Positions 15,321 through 25,633 of a stretch of 60,043 nt of DNA are shown in pieces. The DNA comes from an uncultured Eubacteriales bacterium. GTDB lineage: Bacteria > Bacillota > Clostridia > TANB77 > CAG-508. The DNA lies in assembly GCA_948468315.1 (NCBI GenBank), contig CAOKHL010000008.1:1-60043 (forward strand), in the 5' to 3' direction. Each line of letters begins with the position of its first letter. Positions within the stretch are counted from its first letter, which is position 1. The translations under genes and the position numbers were made by a program. The notes below the pieces were generated by a model that saw nothing but the letters and a program-made list of their open reading frames with translations, had not been told where the DNA came from and made no database searches.

Positions 15321-17954
15321 TTATATAGTTTTCCAGTCTTTTTCACGATAAAAGGCCTTTTTTGATTTAATTTCTTTAAACTTTTTCTGAATTTCCATAA
15401 CCAAAATAGGTACAATCGAAATTGCAACAGTGTAAATCCATTGTATAGAATTCAATGGCACTAATTCAAATATCTTAGCAAAATATGGTACTATAACCAC
15501 TATTATTTGTAATAGACTTCCCAATATAAAACTACCTATTAGATATTTATTTTCAAGTAATCCCATCTTAAATATTGACTCTTCTGATTTTATGTTAAAA
15601 CTATGTACAAGTTCTAATAAACCTAAAGCTACAAAAGCCATTGTTCTTCCAACTGTTAAACCAAATAATCTAGTACCTAATGAAAATGCAAATAGTGTTA
15701 ATGTTCCAATCATAACTCCTTCTGTTATGATTTTCTCCCAAAGTCCCCCAGCAAATATACTTTCTTTTGAGTCCCTTGGTTTTCTAGTCATTATATTTTT
15801 TTCCTCTTTTTCTAAGCCTAAAGCTATTGCTGGAAATGAATCTGTAACCAAATTAATCCATAAAAGCTGAATTGCAAGTAATGGAGATTCTAAACCTGAA
15901 AGTAATCCTATAAAAATTGTTGTTATTTCCCCAATGTTTGTTGCAATTAAAAAATGAATTGCTTTTTTTATGTTATCATATATTGTTCTTCCTTGTCTTA
16001 CTGCTTCTATTATTGTAACAAAATTATCATCTGCTAAAATCATATCTGAAGCATTTTTGGCAACATCTGTACCCCCTTTTCCCATTGCAATCCCTATATC
16101 CGCATTCTTTAAAGCTGGACTATCATTTACTCCATCTCCAGTCATTGCAACTACTGCTCCTTTTTTCTGCCAAGCTTTTACTATTCTTACTTTATGCTCA
16201 GGTGTTACTCTTGCAAATACTGAATAACTTGCTATATTTCTTTCTAGCTCATTATCTGATATTTTATTTAACTCATTTCCTGTAATTGCTTTTTCTCCTG
16301 AATTTAATATTCCTAAATTCTTCGCTATTGCTTTTGCTGTTGCAATATGATCTCCTGTTATCATTACAGTCTTTATCCCTGCTTGTCTGCATGTTTCAAC
16401 TGCTTCTTTTACTCCTTCTCTTGGTGGATCTATCATTCCTATTAATCCTACAAATATTAGATTTTCTTCTAAATCAAAACTAGCCTTTTTTAAATAATCT
16501 ATTTCTTTATATCCAACTGCTATTACTCTTAAAGCTTCATTTGCCATATCAATATTTTGCTGTTTTATATTTTCTCTTTTTTCATCAGTTAAAACTTCTA
16601 CTTTTCCATTTTGATATATTTTATTACATTTGTTTATTAATATATCAGGAGCTCCTTTTGTTATACTTATATATCCATCATTTTGTTTATGTACTGTTGT
16701 CATCATCTTTCTACTTGAATCAAAAGGCAATTCACTCACTCTTGTTCTTTTTAAATATAAATCATTTTTATTAATTTTCTCTTTTAATGCTTTATTAACT
16801 ATCGCCGCTTCTGTCGGTTCCCCAACAGCCATAAGTTCTTTATTTTCATCTTCCTTTATTGAACAATCTGTACACATTGAACCTAATTCTAACAACATTC
16901 TCTCATCATCAGATATAGTTTTAACTACTGTCATTTTATTTTGTGTTAAAGTTCCTGTTTTATCAGAACATATTACATTACTACTTCCTAAAGTTTCAAC
17001 TGCTGGTAATTTTCTTATAATTGTATTTTTCTTTGCCATTTTTGTAACTCCAATAGAAAGCATAATTGTAACTATTGCAGGTAATCCCTCTGGTATTGCA
17101 GCAACTGCTAATCCTACTGATGTCATAAACATTTCTACTGGTTCTATTTTTTTGACTAATCCTATAATAAAAATCACTACACATATAACTAAACATACTA
17201 TTCCGAGTATCTTTCCTACTTCTGCAAGTTTCTTTTGTATAGGAGTTTCTGGTGCTTCATCTTCTATAATCATATTTGCAATTTGTCCAATTTTGGTATT
17301 CATTCCTGTTTCTGTAACAATTGCTGTACCATGACCACTTACTACTATACTTGCCATAAAGGCCATATTCTTCATATCACCTAATGGTATATCTGTTTTT
17401 GATATCTGTTCTTTAGTTTTTGTTACAGGCTCTGTTTCACCAGTTAAACTTGACTCCTCTATCTTAAGATTAAAACCTTCAATTATTCTGCAATCTGCTG
17501 GGACATAATTTCCATCTGAAAGTTCTATTATATCTCCTGGTACTAACTCTTCTGCTACAATTTCTTCAAATTCACCATTTCTTTTTACTTTAGCAATTTG
17601 TGGAGTAAGCTTTTTTAAACTCTCTATTGACTTTTCTGCTCTAGCTTCTTGAACTAGACCCATTATCGCATTTAAAACAACTATTGCTATAATTATTATT
17701 GAATCAAAATAATCATTTTCTCCTTGCATATAGGAAATTCCAGCTGATACAATTGAGGCAATAATAAGAATTATTATCATAAAATCATTAAATTGCTTTA
17801 AAAATCTTATAACTAAACTTTCCTTTTTCTTTTCTTCAAGTTTATTTGCCCCACATTGCTCCCTTCGTTTCCTTACTTCATCTTCAGCTAGTCCATTTTT
17901 AATACTTGTTTTAAGCTCCTTCTCAACTTCATAAGCATTTTTTGTATGCCACAT
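15321..17954 (-). CDS. Calcium-type cation-transporting P-type ATPase
   Basis: 877 residues, complete. Actuator motif LTGETEP, helix 4 AAIPEGLPAIV, phosphorylation site CSDKTGTLT, nucleotide site KGAPD, hinge MTGDGVNDSPALKNADIG, helix 6 LLWINLVTDSFPAIALG. These are the P2A features of bacterial Ca2+ pumps, which export calcium (or manganese) from the cytoplasm. GGGAG precedes the ATG. Here the TGE glycine is written as plain GGT, without an extra base, unlike the second ATPase in this window. Confidence 0.95.
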   Translation of the reverse strand: MWHTKNAYEVEKELKTSIKNGLAEDEVRKRREQCGANKLEEKKKESLVIRFLKQFNDFMIIILIIASIVSAGISYMQGENDYFDSIIIIAIVVLNAIMGLVQEARAEKSIESLKKLTPQIAKVKRNGEFEEIVAEELVPGDIIELSDGNYVPADCRIIEGFNLKIEESSLTGETEPVTKTKEQISKTDIPLGDMKNMAFMASIVVSGHGTAIVTETGMNTKIGQIANMIIEDEAPETPIQKKLAEVGKILGIVCLVICVVIFIIGLVKKIEPVEMFMTSVGLAVAAIPEGLPAIVTIMLSIGVTKMAKKNTIIRKLPAVETLGSSNVICSDKTGTLTQNKMTVVKTISDDERMLLELGSMCTDCSIKEDENKELMAVGEPTEAAIVNKALKEKINKNDLYLKRTRVSELPFDSSRKMMTTVHKQNDGYISITKGAPDILINKCNKIYQNGKVEVLTDEKRENIKQQNIDMANEALRVIAVGYKEIDYLKKASFDLEENLIFVGLIGMIDPPREGVKEAVETCRQAGIKTVMITGDHIATAKAIAKNLGILNSGEKAITGNELNKISDNELERNIASYSVFARVTPEHKVRIVKAWQKKGAVVAMTGDGVNDSPALKNADIGIAMGKGGTDVAKNASDMILADDNFVTIIEAVRQGRTIYDNIKKAIHFLIATNIGEITTIFIGLLSGLESPLLAIQLLWINLVTDSFPAIALGLEKEEKNIMTRKPRDSKESIFAGGLWEKIITEGVMIGTLTLFAFSLGTRLFGLTVGRTMAFVALGLLELVHSFNIKSEESIFKMGLLENKYLIGSFILGSLLQIIVVIVPYFAKIFELVPLNSIQWIYTVAISIVPILVMEIQKKFKEIKSKKAFYREKDWKTI

Positions 17955-18051
17955 AAAATCAACTCCCTTTTTTGTTTTTCTAGGACGTACTTTAAAAATT
18001 TTCTTTTGTCCTATTTTTATATATGAGTTGAATATTTAAATTATTCCGATT

Positions 18052-18141
18052 TTTTTCATTGGGGACGTTTCTTTTCTCAAAAGGGACTGTCCCCAATGAA
18101 AAATGTTATGTTACCTTTTTTTCATCGGGGACGTCCCTTTT
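18052..18141. repeat. Palindromic GGGGAC element, one full and one half copy
   Basis: Arms TTTTTCATTGGGGAC (18052-18066) and its exact complement (18089-18103) enclose an imperfect inner stem. A further half copy with the same TTTTTTTCAT-GGGGACG core follows at 18116-18141. It lies between the Ca-ATPase and DUF4116 genes and belongs to the family also found at 19337, 30661 and 60003. Confidence 0.7.
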
Positions 18142-18156
18142 GTTCTATCTTTATTT

Positions 18157-18660
18157 TTATTCAATAATCTGCTTTAATCTGGCACTTAAATAATGTTTTG
18201 CTTCCTTATCCTGCTCAACTGCAATTTTTGCAATTTCTTCATTATCTCTTAATCTAAAACTTGCATATTTTATAATAATTCCTTTATTACTTATAGCTGC
18301 TTTTACAACATCATAATCATCTCTTAATTCTTCACTTGCAAAATACAAAGTTTGTCCATATGTTTTTACACTTTCTAAAATCACATCTTTATCATCTTTT
18401 AATCTTTCAGATGCATAACAAGCTGTCCAAGGAGCACCTTTTATTGCAAGTAACATTAGTTCTTTGTTATCTTTAATCCTTTCACTTGCAAATTCCATAG
18501 CTTCTCCATCATTTTCTAAGGCTCTTTTTACAACATCTTCGTCATCTCTTAATTCATCTGACGCCCATTCTAACAATTTACCTTCACTTGCTACTGCATT
18601 TAATACATATTCCTTGTTATCCCTATTTTCTTTTATTTGTGTAATTTCTGGTGCCTCCAT
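18157..18660 (-). CDS. DUF4116 repeat protein
   Basis: 167 residues made of about four helical repeats of some 30 residues: EYVLNAVASEGKLLEWASDE, DVVKRALENDGEAMEFASER, DVILESVKTYGQTLYFASEE and DVVKAAISNKGIIIKYASFR. DUF4116 repeats occur in many bacteria and protists; their role is unknown, probably protein binding. GGGAGAGG precedes the ATG. Confidence 0.88.
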   Translation of the reverse strand: MEAPEITQIKENRDNKEYVLNAVASEGKLLEWASDELRDDEDVVKRALENDGEAMEFASERIKDNKELMLLAIKGAPWTACYASERLKDDKDVILESVKTYGQTLYFASEELRDDYDVVKAAISNKGIIIKYASFRLRDNEEIAKIAVEQDKEAKHYLSARLKQIIE

Positions 18661-18749
18661 AATTCAGACCTCTCCCTTAAAAATCAATTTTTAACTTAAT
18701 AATAATATAATTTTCTCTTACAGCTTTATTACTTATAAACAAACTTCTA

Positions 18750-19319
18750 CTATCCATATATTTTTTTATAAATCTCGTAATCTCTTAAAATTTTTCTAAC
18801 ATAATTATTAGTTTCTGTAAAAGGTATATTCTCAATATCTGAGCCATCTTCTTTTAAAGTTCCTTTATCTATCCAACTATCTACATTTCCACTTCCCGCA
18901 TTATAAGCTGCTAATGCTAAATTAATATTTTGATATTTATTAATTAAGATAGAAATATATTTTGTTCCTAGATTTATATTAACATCTGGCTCTAAAATAT
19001 TTTTATCATTTACAACAATATCTACTTTATCTGCAACTTCTTCTGCTGTAGACTGCATTAGTTGCATAAGTCCTTGTGCGCCTTTATTTGAAGCAGCATT
19101 TTTTTTGAAATTACTCTCTGCTTTTATTATTGCATAAATTAAATATTTATCTACATCATATTGACTAGAATATTTATCTACATAATCAGAATAATCTAAT
19201 TTGTATACTCTCATTAGAAATTTATTTTTAATATCATTTAAATCTATAACTTTAAAAATTGATAATACTATTACTACTAATATTCCTAATATAATTAATC
19301 TTTTCAGTAGTTTTGTCAA
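18750..19319 (-). CDS. Lytic transglycosylase (SLT domain)
   Basis: 189 residues from a TTG start with GGGAG 6 nt upstream. Residues 7-25 form a signal anchor. The SLT/GH23 domain has the catalytic glutamate in AIIKAESNFKKNAAS, then GAQGLMQLMQSTAEEVA and NLALAAYNAGSGNVDSW. It cuts peptidoglycan with formation of anhydro-muramic ends, outside the membrane. It follows polA, separated by a palindromic repeat. Confidence 0.93.
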   Translation of the reverse strand: MTKLLKRLIILGILVVIVLSIFKVIDLNDIKNKFLMRVYKLDYSDYVDKYSSQYDVDKYLIYAIIKAESNFKKNAASNKGAQGLMQLMQSTAEEVADKVDIVVNDKNILEPDVNINLGTKYISILINKYQNINLALAAYNAGSGNVDSWIDKGTLKEDGSDIENIPFTETNNYVRKILRDYEIYKKIYG

Positions 19320-19336
19320 TTCTTTCTCCCTTCTTT

Positions 19337-19388
19337 AAGACAAATGTACCTGTCCCCAATCCAAAATGACCTGTCCCTTTTGTCTTTT
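19337..19388. repeat. GACCTGTCCC repeat element
   Basis: Two direct copies of ACCTGTCCC within ends AAGACAAA and TTTTGTCTT that are inverted to each other, lying between the polA stop and the transglycosylase start. Same family as 30661-30755. Confidence 0.6.
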
Positions 19389-19389
19389 T

Positions 19390-22110
19390 TTACTTGCATT
19401 CATACCAATTTTCTGCTTCTGATATATCTGCTATTAATGGTACTTGTAAGTTTGCTGCTGTTTCCATGCATTTTTTTAGTATTTGTTTTATTTGGTCTTT
19501 TTCTTCTATTGGTGCTTCTATCATCATTTCGTCATGAACTTGCAATACTATCTTTGATTTTAGATTTTTTGTTTTTAATTCTTCAAATACTTTTATCATT
19601 GCTATTTTCATTATATCTGCTGCTGTTCCTTGAATTGGAGTATTCATTGCTGCACGTTTTCCAAATTCTCTTACCATATAGTTGCTTGATGATAGTTCTT
19701 TTATATATCTTTTTCTTCCAAACATTGTTGATGAATATCCTTTGTTTTTTGCGTCTTCTACTATGTCTGTCATATATTTATTTACTCCAGAATATTCTTC
19801 TAGATATTGTTCTATATAGGCTTTAGCTGCTTTTCTTCCTATTCCAAGTTGTTCTGCTAATCCAAAGTCACTTATTCCATATACAATTCCAAAGTTTACT
19901 GCTTTTGCACTGCTTCTTTCTTCTTTTGTGACTTGTTCTATTGGTTTATGAAGTACTTTTGATGCTGCTTGTTTATGAATGTCTTCTCCATTAACAAATG
20001 CTTCTATCATATGTTTATCTTGTGACATATGTGCTAAAACTCTTAGTTCTATTTGTGAATAGTCGGCATCTATATATATTTTGCCTTCTTCTGGTGTGAA
20101 TACTTTTCTGAGCCTTTTTCCTAATTCCATTCTTGTTGGTATATTTTGAAGATTTGGTTCTGTTGAACTTATTCTTCCTGTTGTTGTTATTGTTTGATGG
20201 AAAAATGAATGTATCCTTTTTGTTTTTGGATTTATATAAGGTTTCATTCCTTCTACATATGTTGAATTTAATTTGCCAAGTTTTCGATACTCTAGTATTT
20301 TTTCTATTATTGGAGATTCATTTATTAGTTTTTCTAAGATATCTTCTGATGTTGAATATCCATTTTTTGTCTTTTTCTTGACAGGTAATCCCATTTTTTC
20401 GAATAAGATTTCACCTAATTGTTTTGGAGAATTTATATTAAATTCTTCTCCTGCTAAATTATATATTTCATTTGTTAAAAGTTCTATCCCATCTTTTAAG
20501 GTTCTTCCAAACTCTTCTAATTTTTGTTCTTCTATATGAATTCCATTCCATTGCATATTTGCTAATACTTCTACTGTCGGCATATCTATATTTTCAAATA
20601 AATCATATGAGGCTATCTCTTTTAAATCTTTTGTTAGAATATTAGATAATTCATATATACTATATGCATAAAATGCTGTTTTATAAAGTAATGTATCTAC
20701 TTCCTTTTCTGCATTTTCAAATAATGTCATTTGCTCTAAATTATCTTTTGCTCCTTTTTTTTCTAAATAGTCATTTATATTTAATTCTAGATATTTCTCA
20801 ATTAAATTATCTATTAAATATTTTCCTTCATTTGGGTCTAAGATATAACTTGCAACTGTTATATCATATTTTAGATTTTGCATTGTAATTCCCATTTGCT
20901 TTAAAATGATATAAGTATTTCCTAATTCATATCCTATTTTTTCTATTTTCTCATTTTCGAAAGTTCTTTTTATAAATTCATGAAATTCTGGTTCTTTTTT
21001 TTGTAAATAATAAACTTCATTAGTTTCAGGATTATATATAGATATCGATACAATTTCTTGTTTTATTATATTTTCTTGATTTTGATTTTCTTCTAAACCA
21101 AAATAATATATTAGTTTTTGTTGTTCATTTATTTTTTCTTCTACATCTTTTATGCTTATATCAGAATTTATTTTAAATAGATTTTCTATATCTTTTTTAT
21201 TTTCTGATATTCCATTTGTTTCTGCTAAGTTAAACCTTTCAATATATCTTTTAAAATTACATTCTGTAAATAATTCTAATACTTTTTTGTTATCCCATTC
21301 TTCTACTTTTAATGTTTCTAAAGTATCATCAATTGGTACATTTATATCTATCTCTCCTAATTGTCTTGAAATCATAGCCATTTCTTTATTTTCTATAATT
21401 GATTCTTTTTGTTTTCCTTTTAAATCATCTGTTCCTTCTTCTATTGATTTATATAAATTCTCAATTGTACCATATTTTTTTATTAAATTAATGGCTGTTT
21501 TTGGTCCTATACCTGGAACACCTGGAATATTATCAGATGTATCTCCTTGTAATCCTTTTACTTCTATTAATGATTTTGGTTCTAATCCATATTCTTCTAT
21601 AACTTTTTCTCTATTATATTCATCAGTTTCAGTTTTTCCTTGTTTTGTTCTTGGAATTCTTATTGTTACTTTGTCAGTAGCTAATTGAAATGTATCTCTA
21701 TCTCCTGAAAGTATTGTTACATCTAGGCCTTGCTCTTCTCCATATTTACTTAATGTACCTAGAATGTCATCTCCTTCATATCCTTCTTTTTCGACTATAT
21801 CTATATTCATGGCTCTAAGAATATCTTTAATTACAGGCATTTGCTCTGCAAGTTCATCTGGCATCCCATGGCGGTTTGCTTTATAGCCTTCATAAAGTTT
21901 ATGTCTTGCTGTTTTTGCTTTTAAGTCAAATGATACTGCTATATAATCTGGATTTAAATCTTCCATATTTTTAAATAAAATTGCTAAAAAACCATATACA
22001 GCATTTGTATATTTTCCATCTTTTGTAGTTAACATTTTACTTCCCATTATTCCATAAAATGCTCTATTCATTATACTGTTTCCATCAATTAATAAAAGTC
22101 TTTTTTCCAT
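19390..22110 (-). CDS. polA: DNA polymerase I
   Basis: 906 residues. Residues 1-290: 5'-3' exonuclease (GDRDTFQLA, GVPGIGPKTA). Residues about 300-490: 3'-5' exonuclease-like fold whose Exo I acidic motif is not recognisable, so proofreading is probably lost, as in other Firmicutes. Residues 500-906: polymerase with DADYSQIELRVLAHMS, KAVNFGIVYGISDFGLA and QVHDEMMIEAP. AAGGAG precedes the ATG. Confidence 0.97.
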   Translation of the reverse strand: MEKRLLLIDGNSIMNRAFYGIMGSKMLTTKDGKYTNAVYGFLAILFKNMEDLNPDYIAVSFDLKAKTARHKLYEGYKANRHGMPDELAEQMPVIKDILRAMNIDIVEKEGYEGDDILGTLSKYGEEQGLDVTILSGDRDTFQLATDKVTIRIPRTKQGKTETDEYNREKVIEEYGLEPKSLIEVKGLQGDTSDNIPGVPGIGPKTAINLIKKYGTIENLYKSIEEGTDDLKGKQKESIIENKEMAMISRQLGEIDINVPIDDTLETLKVEEWDNKKVLELFTECNFKRYIERFNLAETNGISENKKDIENLFKINSDISIKDVEEKINEQQKLIYYFGLEENQNQENIIKQEIVSISIYNPETNEVYYLQKKEPEFHEFIKRTFENEKIEKIGYELGNTYIILKQMGITMQNLKYDITVASYILDPNEGKYLIDNLIEKYLELNINDYLEKKGAKDNLEQMTLFENAEKEVDTLLYKTAFYAYSIYELSNILTKDLKEIASYDLFENIDMPTVEVLANMQWNGIHIEEQKLEEFGRTLKDGIELLTNEIYNLAGEEFNINSPKQLGEILFEKMGLPVKKKTKNGYSTSEDILEKLINESPIIEKILEYRKLGKLNSTYVEGMKPYINPKTKRIHSFFHQTITTTGRISSTEPNLQNIPTRMELGKRLRKVFTPEEGKIYIDADYSQIELRVLAHMSQDKHMIEAFVNGEDIHKQAASKVLHKPIEQVTKEERSSAKAVNFGIVYGISDFGLAEQLGIGRKAAKAYIEQYLEEYSGVNKYMTDIVEDAKNKGYSSTMFGRKRYIKELSSSNYMVREFGKRAAMNTPIQGTAADIMKIAMIKVFEELKTKNLKSKIVLQVHDEMMIEAPIEEKDQIKQILKKCMETAANLQVPLIADISEAENWYECK

Positions 22111-22143
22111 TATAATTAATTCTCCTTTAAGTGCAAATTAGCA

Positions 22144-23607
22144 TTATTCATATATATCAAAAATACCAATTTGACCTGTTTTTTTCATATTATTTTTTAT
22201 GTATGTTCTTACCTTTTCAGGGTTTTGCCAGTTTCTTTGGTAATTGTCATTTCTTATTAAAATTATTTTATCAGTACTATTTTTTAAAATTTCTATTTGA
22301 CCTTCTTCCCCCTTAGAACCTATATTTCCTTTTAAGAACATATCATAATTTTTGTTATATCTGTTTATTGGTATCATATAAAGTGCTGCTGTTGCATCTT
22401 GTATTATTACTTGTTTTTCTTTTGATTCTATAAAGTCATCTATTTCTTTTATATTTAGAATTCCTTGTTCTTCTATTGGCAAATATTTAAAATGGTTTAG
22501 TTCTGTGTTTTTATTTAAATTTTTGTATCTATTCATTCCTTTTGCAAAACAAAAAATAGATGTTGTTATAATTGTAACCTCTAAAATACATGTTATAATT
22601 ATTTCTATTTTTGGATATTGGCCAAATTTATTTATTAATTTATCTAATATATATCCCATGCTTATAAGTGTTATTGGTATAGCTATAACAAAATGTACTT
22701 CATCTGAAATTGGATATACAAAAATTAGTGATATTATGCTAAATAGAAGTAAAATCAAAGTTTCTTTTTTTGATTTTTTTATATACATATATATTAAAAT
22801 TAAATATGTAAAAATATTAAAAATACTTAAAAATCTAATAAGAATATTTGAATTTTTTATAAGTCTATCTATATATGATATCTTGTTTGAAAATGTTGAT
22901 ATTCCTAGTATACAATAATCTATATAATCATTTAAAGCTCCAAGTTTTAATAATATTATTATCATAAAAATTGGTGCAATTGCAGCTCCAATCGTTCTTA
23001 ATATTGCACCTTTAATATATTCTTTTATTTCTTTTTTATCTCTAATTTCAAATATTTTATATCCTATTACTGCTAATGTTATAACTATTCCTGTTGTTTG
23101 TTTGATTGTAATTAATAGTCCTGAGATAAGACCAATTAATATATTGTAACTTTTTTTCTTATTTTCTTTATTTTTTATTTCTAAATATAATATTATCAAT
23201 ATATTTAAAAGACTTGCCCAATTATAGTCTATTGCAAAATATGGTTTCATTATTATTGCAAGTATTATTACTATAATATATTTTACAAATTCTTTTATTT
23301 TTAATTTACCCATTATTTTAAAAATCATAAAAATTATAATTGTGTCTACTATTATAGTTATAAATCTTGTAATAATCATTTCTTGTCCAAATATTTTAAG
23401 TAAACCTCCACATATCATTGGTAGTAAGGGGCCTTGTATTATATTGAAGTCTTTATAAGGTATTAAACCATTAGCTATACATCTTGCGAAATTGAAATTC
23501 CATATTTCGTCTAAATTATTAATTTCAAGTGGTAAAACATTACTTGTAATATATAATGCTATTAAAACTATAAAGGAAATATCTTTTAATTTTATCTTAA
23601 ACTTCAT
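22144..23607 (-). CDS. GT-C type membrane glycosyltransferase-like protein
   Basis: 487 residues from the ATG at 23605-23607; the longer frame begins at a TTG. About ten to twelve helices. The first outer loop reads LDEIWNFNFARCIANGLIPY, in which the acidic DE and PYKDF resemble the catalytic loop of ArnT/PMT-type glycosyltransferases that use lipid-linked sugars. The sugar and acceptor are unknown. It lies just upstream of polA. Confidence 0.65.
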   Translation of the reverse strand: MKFKIKLKDISFIVLIALYITSNVLPLEINNLDEIWNFNFARCIANGLIPYKDFNIIQGPLLPMICGGLLKIFGQEMIITRFITIIVDTIIIFMIFKIMGKLKIKEFVKYIIVIILAIIMKPYFAIDYNWASLLNILIILYLEIKNKENKKKSYNILIGLISGLLITIKQTTGIVITLAVIGYKIFEIRDKKEIKEYIKGAILRTIGAAIAPIFMIIILLKLGALNDYIDYCILGISTFSNKISYIDRLIKNSNILIRFLSIFNIFTYLILIYMYIKKSKKETLILLLFSIISLIFVYPISDEVHFVIAIPITLISMGYILDKLINKFGQYPKIEIIITCILEVTIITTSIFCFAKGMNRYKNLNKNTELNHFKYLPIEEQGILNIKEIDDFIESKEKQVIIQDATAALYMIPINRYNKNYDMFLKGNIGSKGEEGQIEILKNSTDKIILIRNDNYQRNWQNPEKVRTYIKNNMKKTGQIGIFDIYE

Positions 23608-23650
23608 TTTTCCTATTCCTTTCAAAAAGTTTTAATTTATTTCCTTAAAA

Positions 23651-24166
23651 TTACCCAACTAATTTAGCTACAAGACCAAAAGATATTACCATCATTATTA
23701 TACTTGCCATAAAAACTCCTGCTAGAACTGCAAGAAATGTTTTTTTCTTGTCTAGATTAAGCACTGATGCTATAAGTGATCCTGTCCACGCTCCTGTTCC
23801 TGGAAGTGGTATTCCAACAAATAGTACTACTCCAAAATATCCAAATTTTTCAATTTGTCCTTTGTGTTTTTCTACTTTTTTGTCTAACCAATTTGCTATT
23901 CCTTTAAAATGTTTGCTATTTCTCATCCAGTCTAATATTTTGTTTATTAATAATAATATAAATGGAACTGGAAGTAAATTTCCTATTATACTTATTATAT
24001 AACTTGGTATTGGGTCTAACCCTAATAATGCTGCTGCAAGTAAACCTCCTCTTAATTCTAATATTGGTAATAATGATATTATAAATACTAATATTTCTTT
24101 ACCAAATGCTATTGAAGTTAGTCCTCCAAATGCTCCTATTATTCCATTTACTAATTTTTCACTCAT
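23651..24166 (-). CDS. Small multidrug export-like membrane protein (COG2426)
   Basis: 171 residues, four or five helices, with the family signature ELRGGLLAAALLGLDPIPSY near the start and VGIPLPGTGAWTGSLIAS later. The family name comes from one report of drug export; the actual substrate is uncertain. GAAAGGA precedes the ATG. Confidence 0.85.
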   Translation of the reverse strand: MSEKLVNGIIGAFGGLTSIAFGKEILVFIISLLPILELRGGLLAAALLGLDPIPSYIISIIGNLLPVPFILLLINKILDWMRNSKHFKGIANWLDKKVEKHKGQIEKFGYFGVVLFVGIPLPGTGAWTGSLIASVLNLDKKKTFLAVLAGVFMASIIMMVISFGLVAKLVG

Positions 24167-24246
24167 TTTATTTTTCCTTTCCTGTTTGTTATTTTTCTAT
24201 TAGTTTTTATATCATATTTTGTTTTAATTGTCTATATATTATTTTC

Positions 24247-25002
24247 TTAATTTATAGTTGTTATAACAAAAACATCTTCTGATTTAAATTTTTCATCATT
24301 TATTTCTCCATTATATAAAATCCAATATAAATTATTTTGATATTTATATTCTGTCATTTTTTCGAATTCTTTTAAATTAACTTTTCTATCTTCTTCTGCC
24401 ATAAATTTATCTCTTGTACTGTCTATTACTATATATAATTTATCTGTTTTTTCATAATATAAAATATCAGTTAAAATTAAATCTCCTTCTACTGTATTTT
24501 GTGCTACTCTAATAAATGATGTTTTTTTATTTTTATAATTTTCCATAAATTCATTATATAAATAATCATTATGAACCATTGCCCCTATAACAAAACATTT
24601 GTCTTTTTGGGCATCAAAGGAATTATATTGTTTTCCTAAATTTCTTATATCATTATTTTTTGTTAATTCAGTATTGTAAAAATCATCTATACTATTTATA
24701 CTAATATCTTTTTCTTTATTATATTCACTATCTATTGGCAGTTCATATTTCATAAACCAATTTCCAATTTTAACACCAATGTTGTTTTGATATGGTTCAT
24801 TAGGAGAAACTCCTACATATCTTATAACTTTATATCCTAGTCCCCAATATGTTATTTTTCTTCCATCTTCACTTATTGATTTTATACAATATTTTGGTTC
24901 ATTGTTTGTTCCAACTCGTGCACTATCTATCCAGTTTGTAATTATTCCTAATGCTGTGATTATAACTATTATAAATGTTATTATAATTAAACTTTTTTTC
25001 AT
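24247..25002 (-). CDS. Hypothetical secreted or membrane-anchored protein
   Basis: 251 residues from the ATG at 25000-25002 (AAAGGA upstream; the longer frame starts at a TTG). Residues 3-22 form a signal anchor. The outer part is mixed alpha/beta with ISEDGRKITYWGLGYKVIRY. I know similar clostridial proteins only as hypothetical. It overlaps nothing and follows the phosphatase gene by 20 bp, so the two are probably co-transcribed. Confidence 0.6.
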   Translation of the reverse strand: MKKSLIIITFIIVIITALGIITNWIDSARVGTNNEPKYCIKSISEDGRKITYWGLGYKVIRYVGVSPNEPYQNNIGVKIGNWFMKYELPIDSEYNKEKDISINSIDDFYNTELTKNNDIRNLGKQYNSFDAQKDKCFVIGAMVHNDYLYNEFMENYKNKKTSFIRVAQNTVEGDLILTDILYYEKTDKLYIVIDSTRDKFMAEEDRKVNLKEFEKMTEYKYQNNLYWILYNGEINDEKFKSEDVFVITTIN

Positions 25003-25022
25003 TATATTTTTTCCTTTCAATT

Positions 25023-25499
25023 TTATAATTGTTTTTCATTATTATTTTTACTTAGATAAAATTCTAGAAAAGCTTCACAACCTTTTTTTATTTCTTCATA
25101 TGTAATATCAAAATTTCCAGTATACCATGGGTCTGCAATATCTTTTGGACTATTGGTAAAATCTAATAATCTGTATATTTTATTTTTTTCATCTGGTCCT
25201 ACTATTTTTATAATATTATTTATATTTCTATTTTCCATTCCTATTATATAATCATATTTTTCATAATCTTCTGCTTTTATTTGTCTTGCTTTGTGTTCTG
25301 TAAATTTTATTCCTTTTTCTTGTAATTTTTTTCTTGTCCCTATATGCATTGTATTTCCAATTTCTTCTGTGCTTGTTGCAGCTGAGTCTACTAAAAATAT
25401 TTTTGATAATCCTTTTTTATCTATCAGGTCCTTAAATACAAATTCTGCCATTGGTGATCTACATATATTTCCTAAACATACAAATAGAATTTTTGTCAT
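25023..25499 (-). CDS. Low-molecular-weight protein-tyrosine phosphatase
   Basis: 158 residues. The catalytic P-loop CLGNICRS is at residues 8-15, and the general acid is in DIADPWYTGNFD. Such enzymes remove phosphate from protein tyrosines, often in polysaccharide or stress control. AGGAGG lies directly before the ATG. Confidence 0.93.
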   Translation of the reverse strand: MTKILFVCLGNICRSPMAEFVFKDLIDKKGLSKIFLVDSAATSTEEIGNTMHIGTRKKLQEKGIKFTEHKARQIKAEDYEKYDYIIGMENRNINNIIKIVGPDEKNKIYRLLDFTNSPKDIADPWYTGNFDITYEEIKKGCEAFLEFYLSKNNNEKQL

Positions 25500-25633
25500 T
25501 TTTTCCTCCTTGTTTAGTTTGTTTTTATCTTTATCTAAAATTTGGTAAATTACTTTTAGTCTAGCATTTCGAACTAGAATTTACTTTTTTTACTTAATCC
25601 TCTTTTATTCTTTGTATAATTTCCTTACATTTA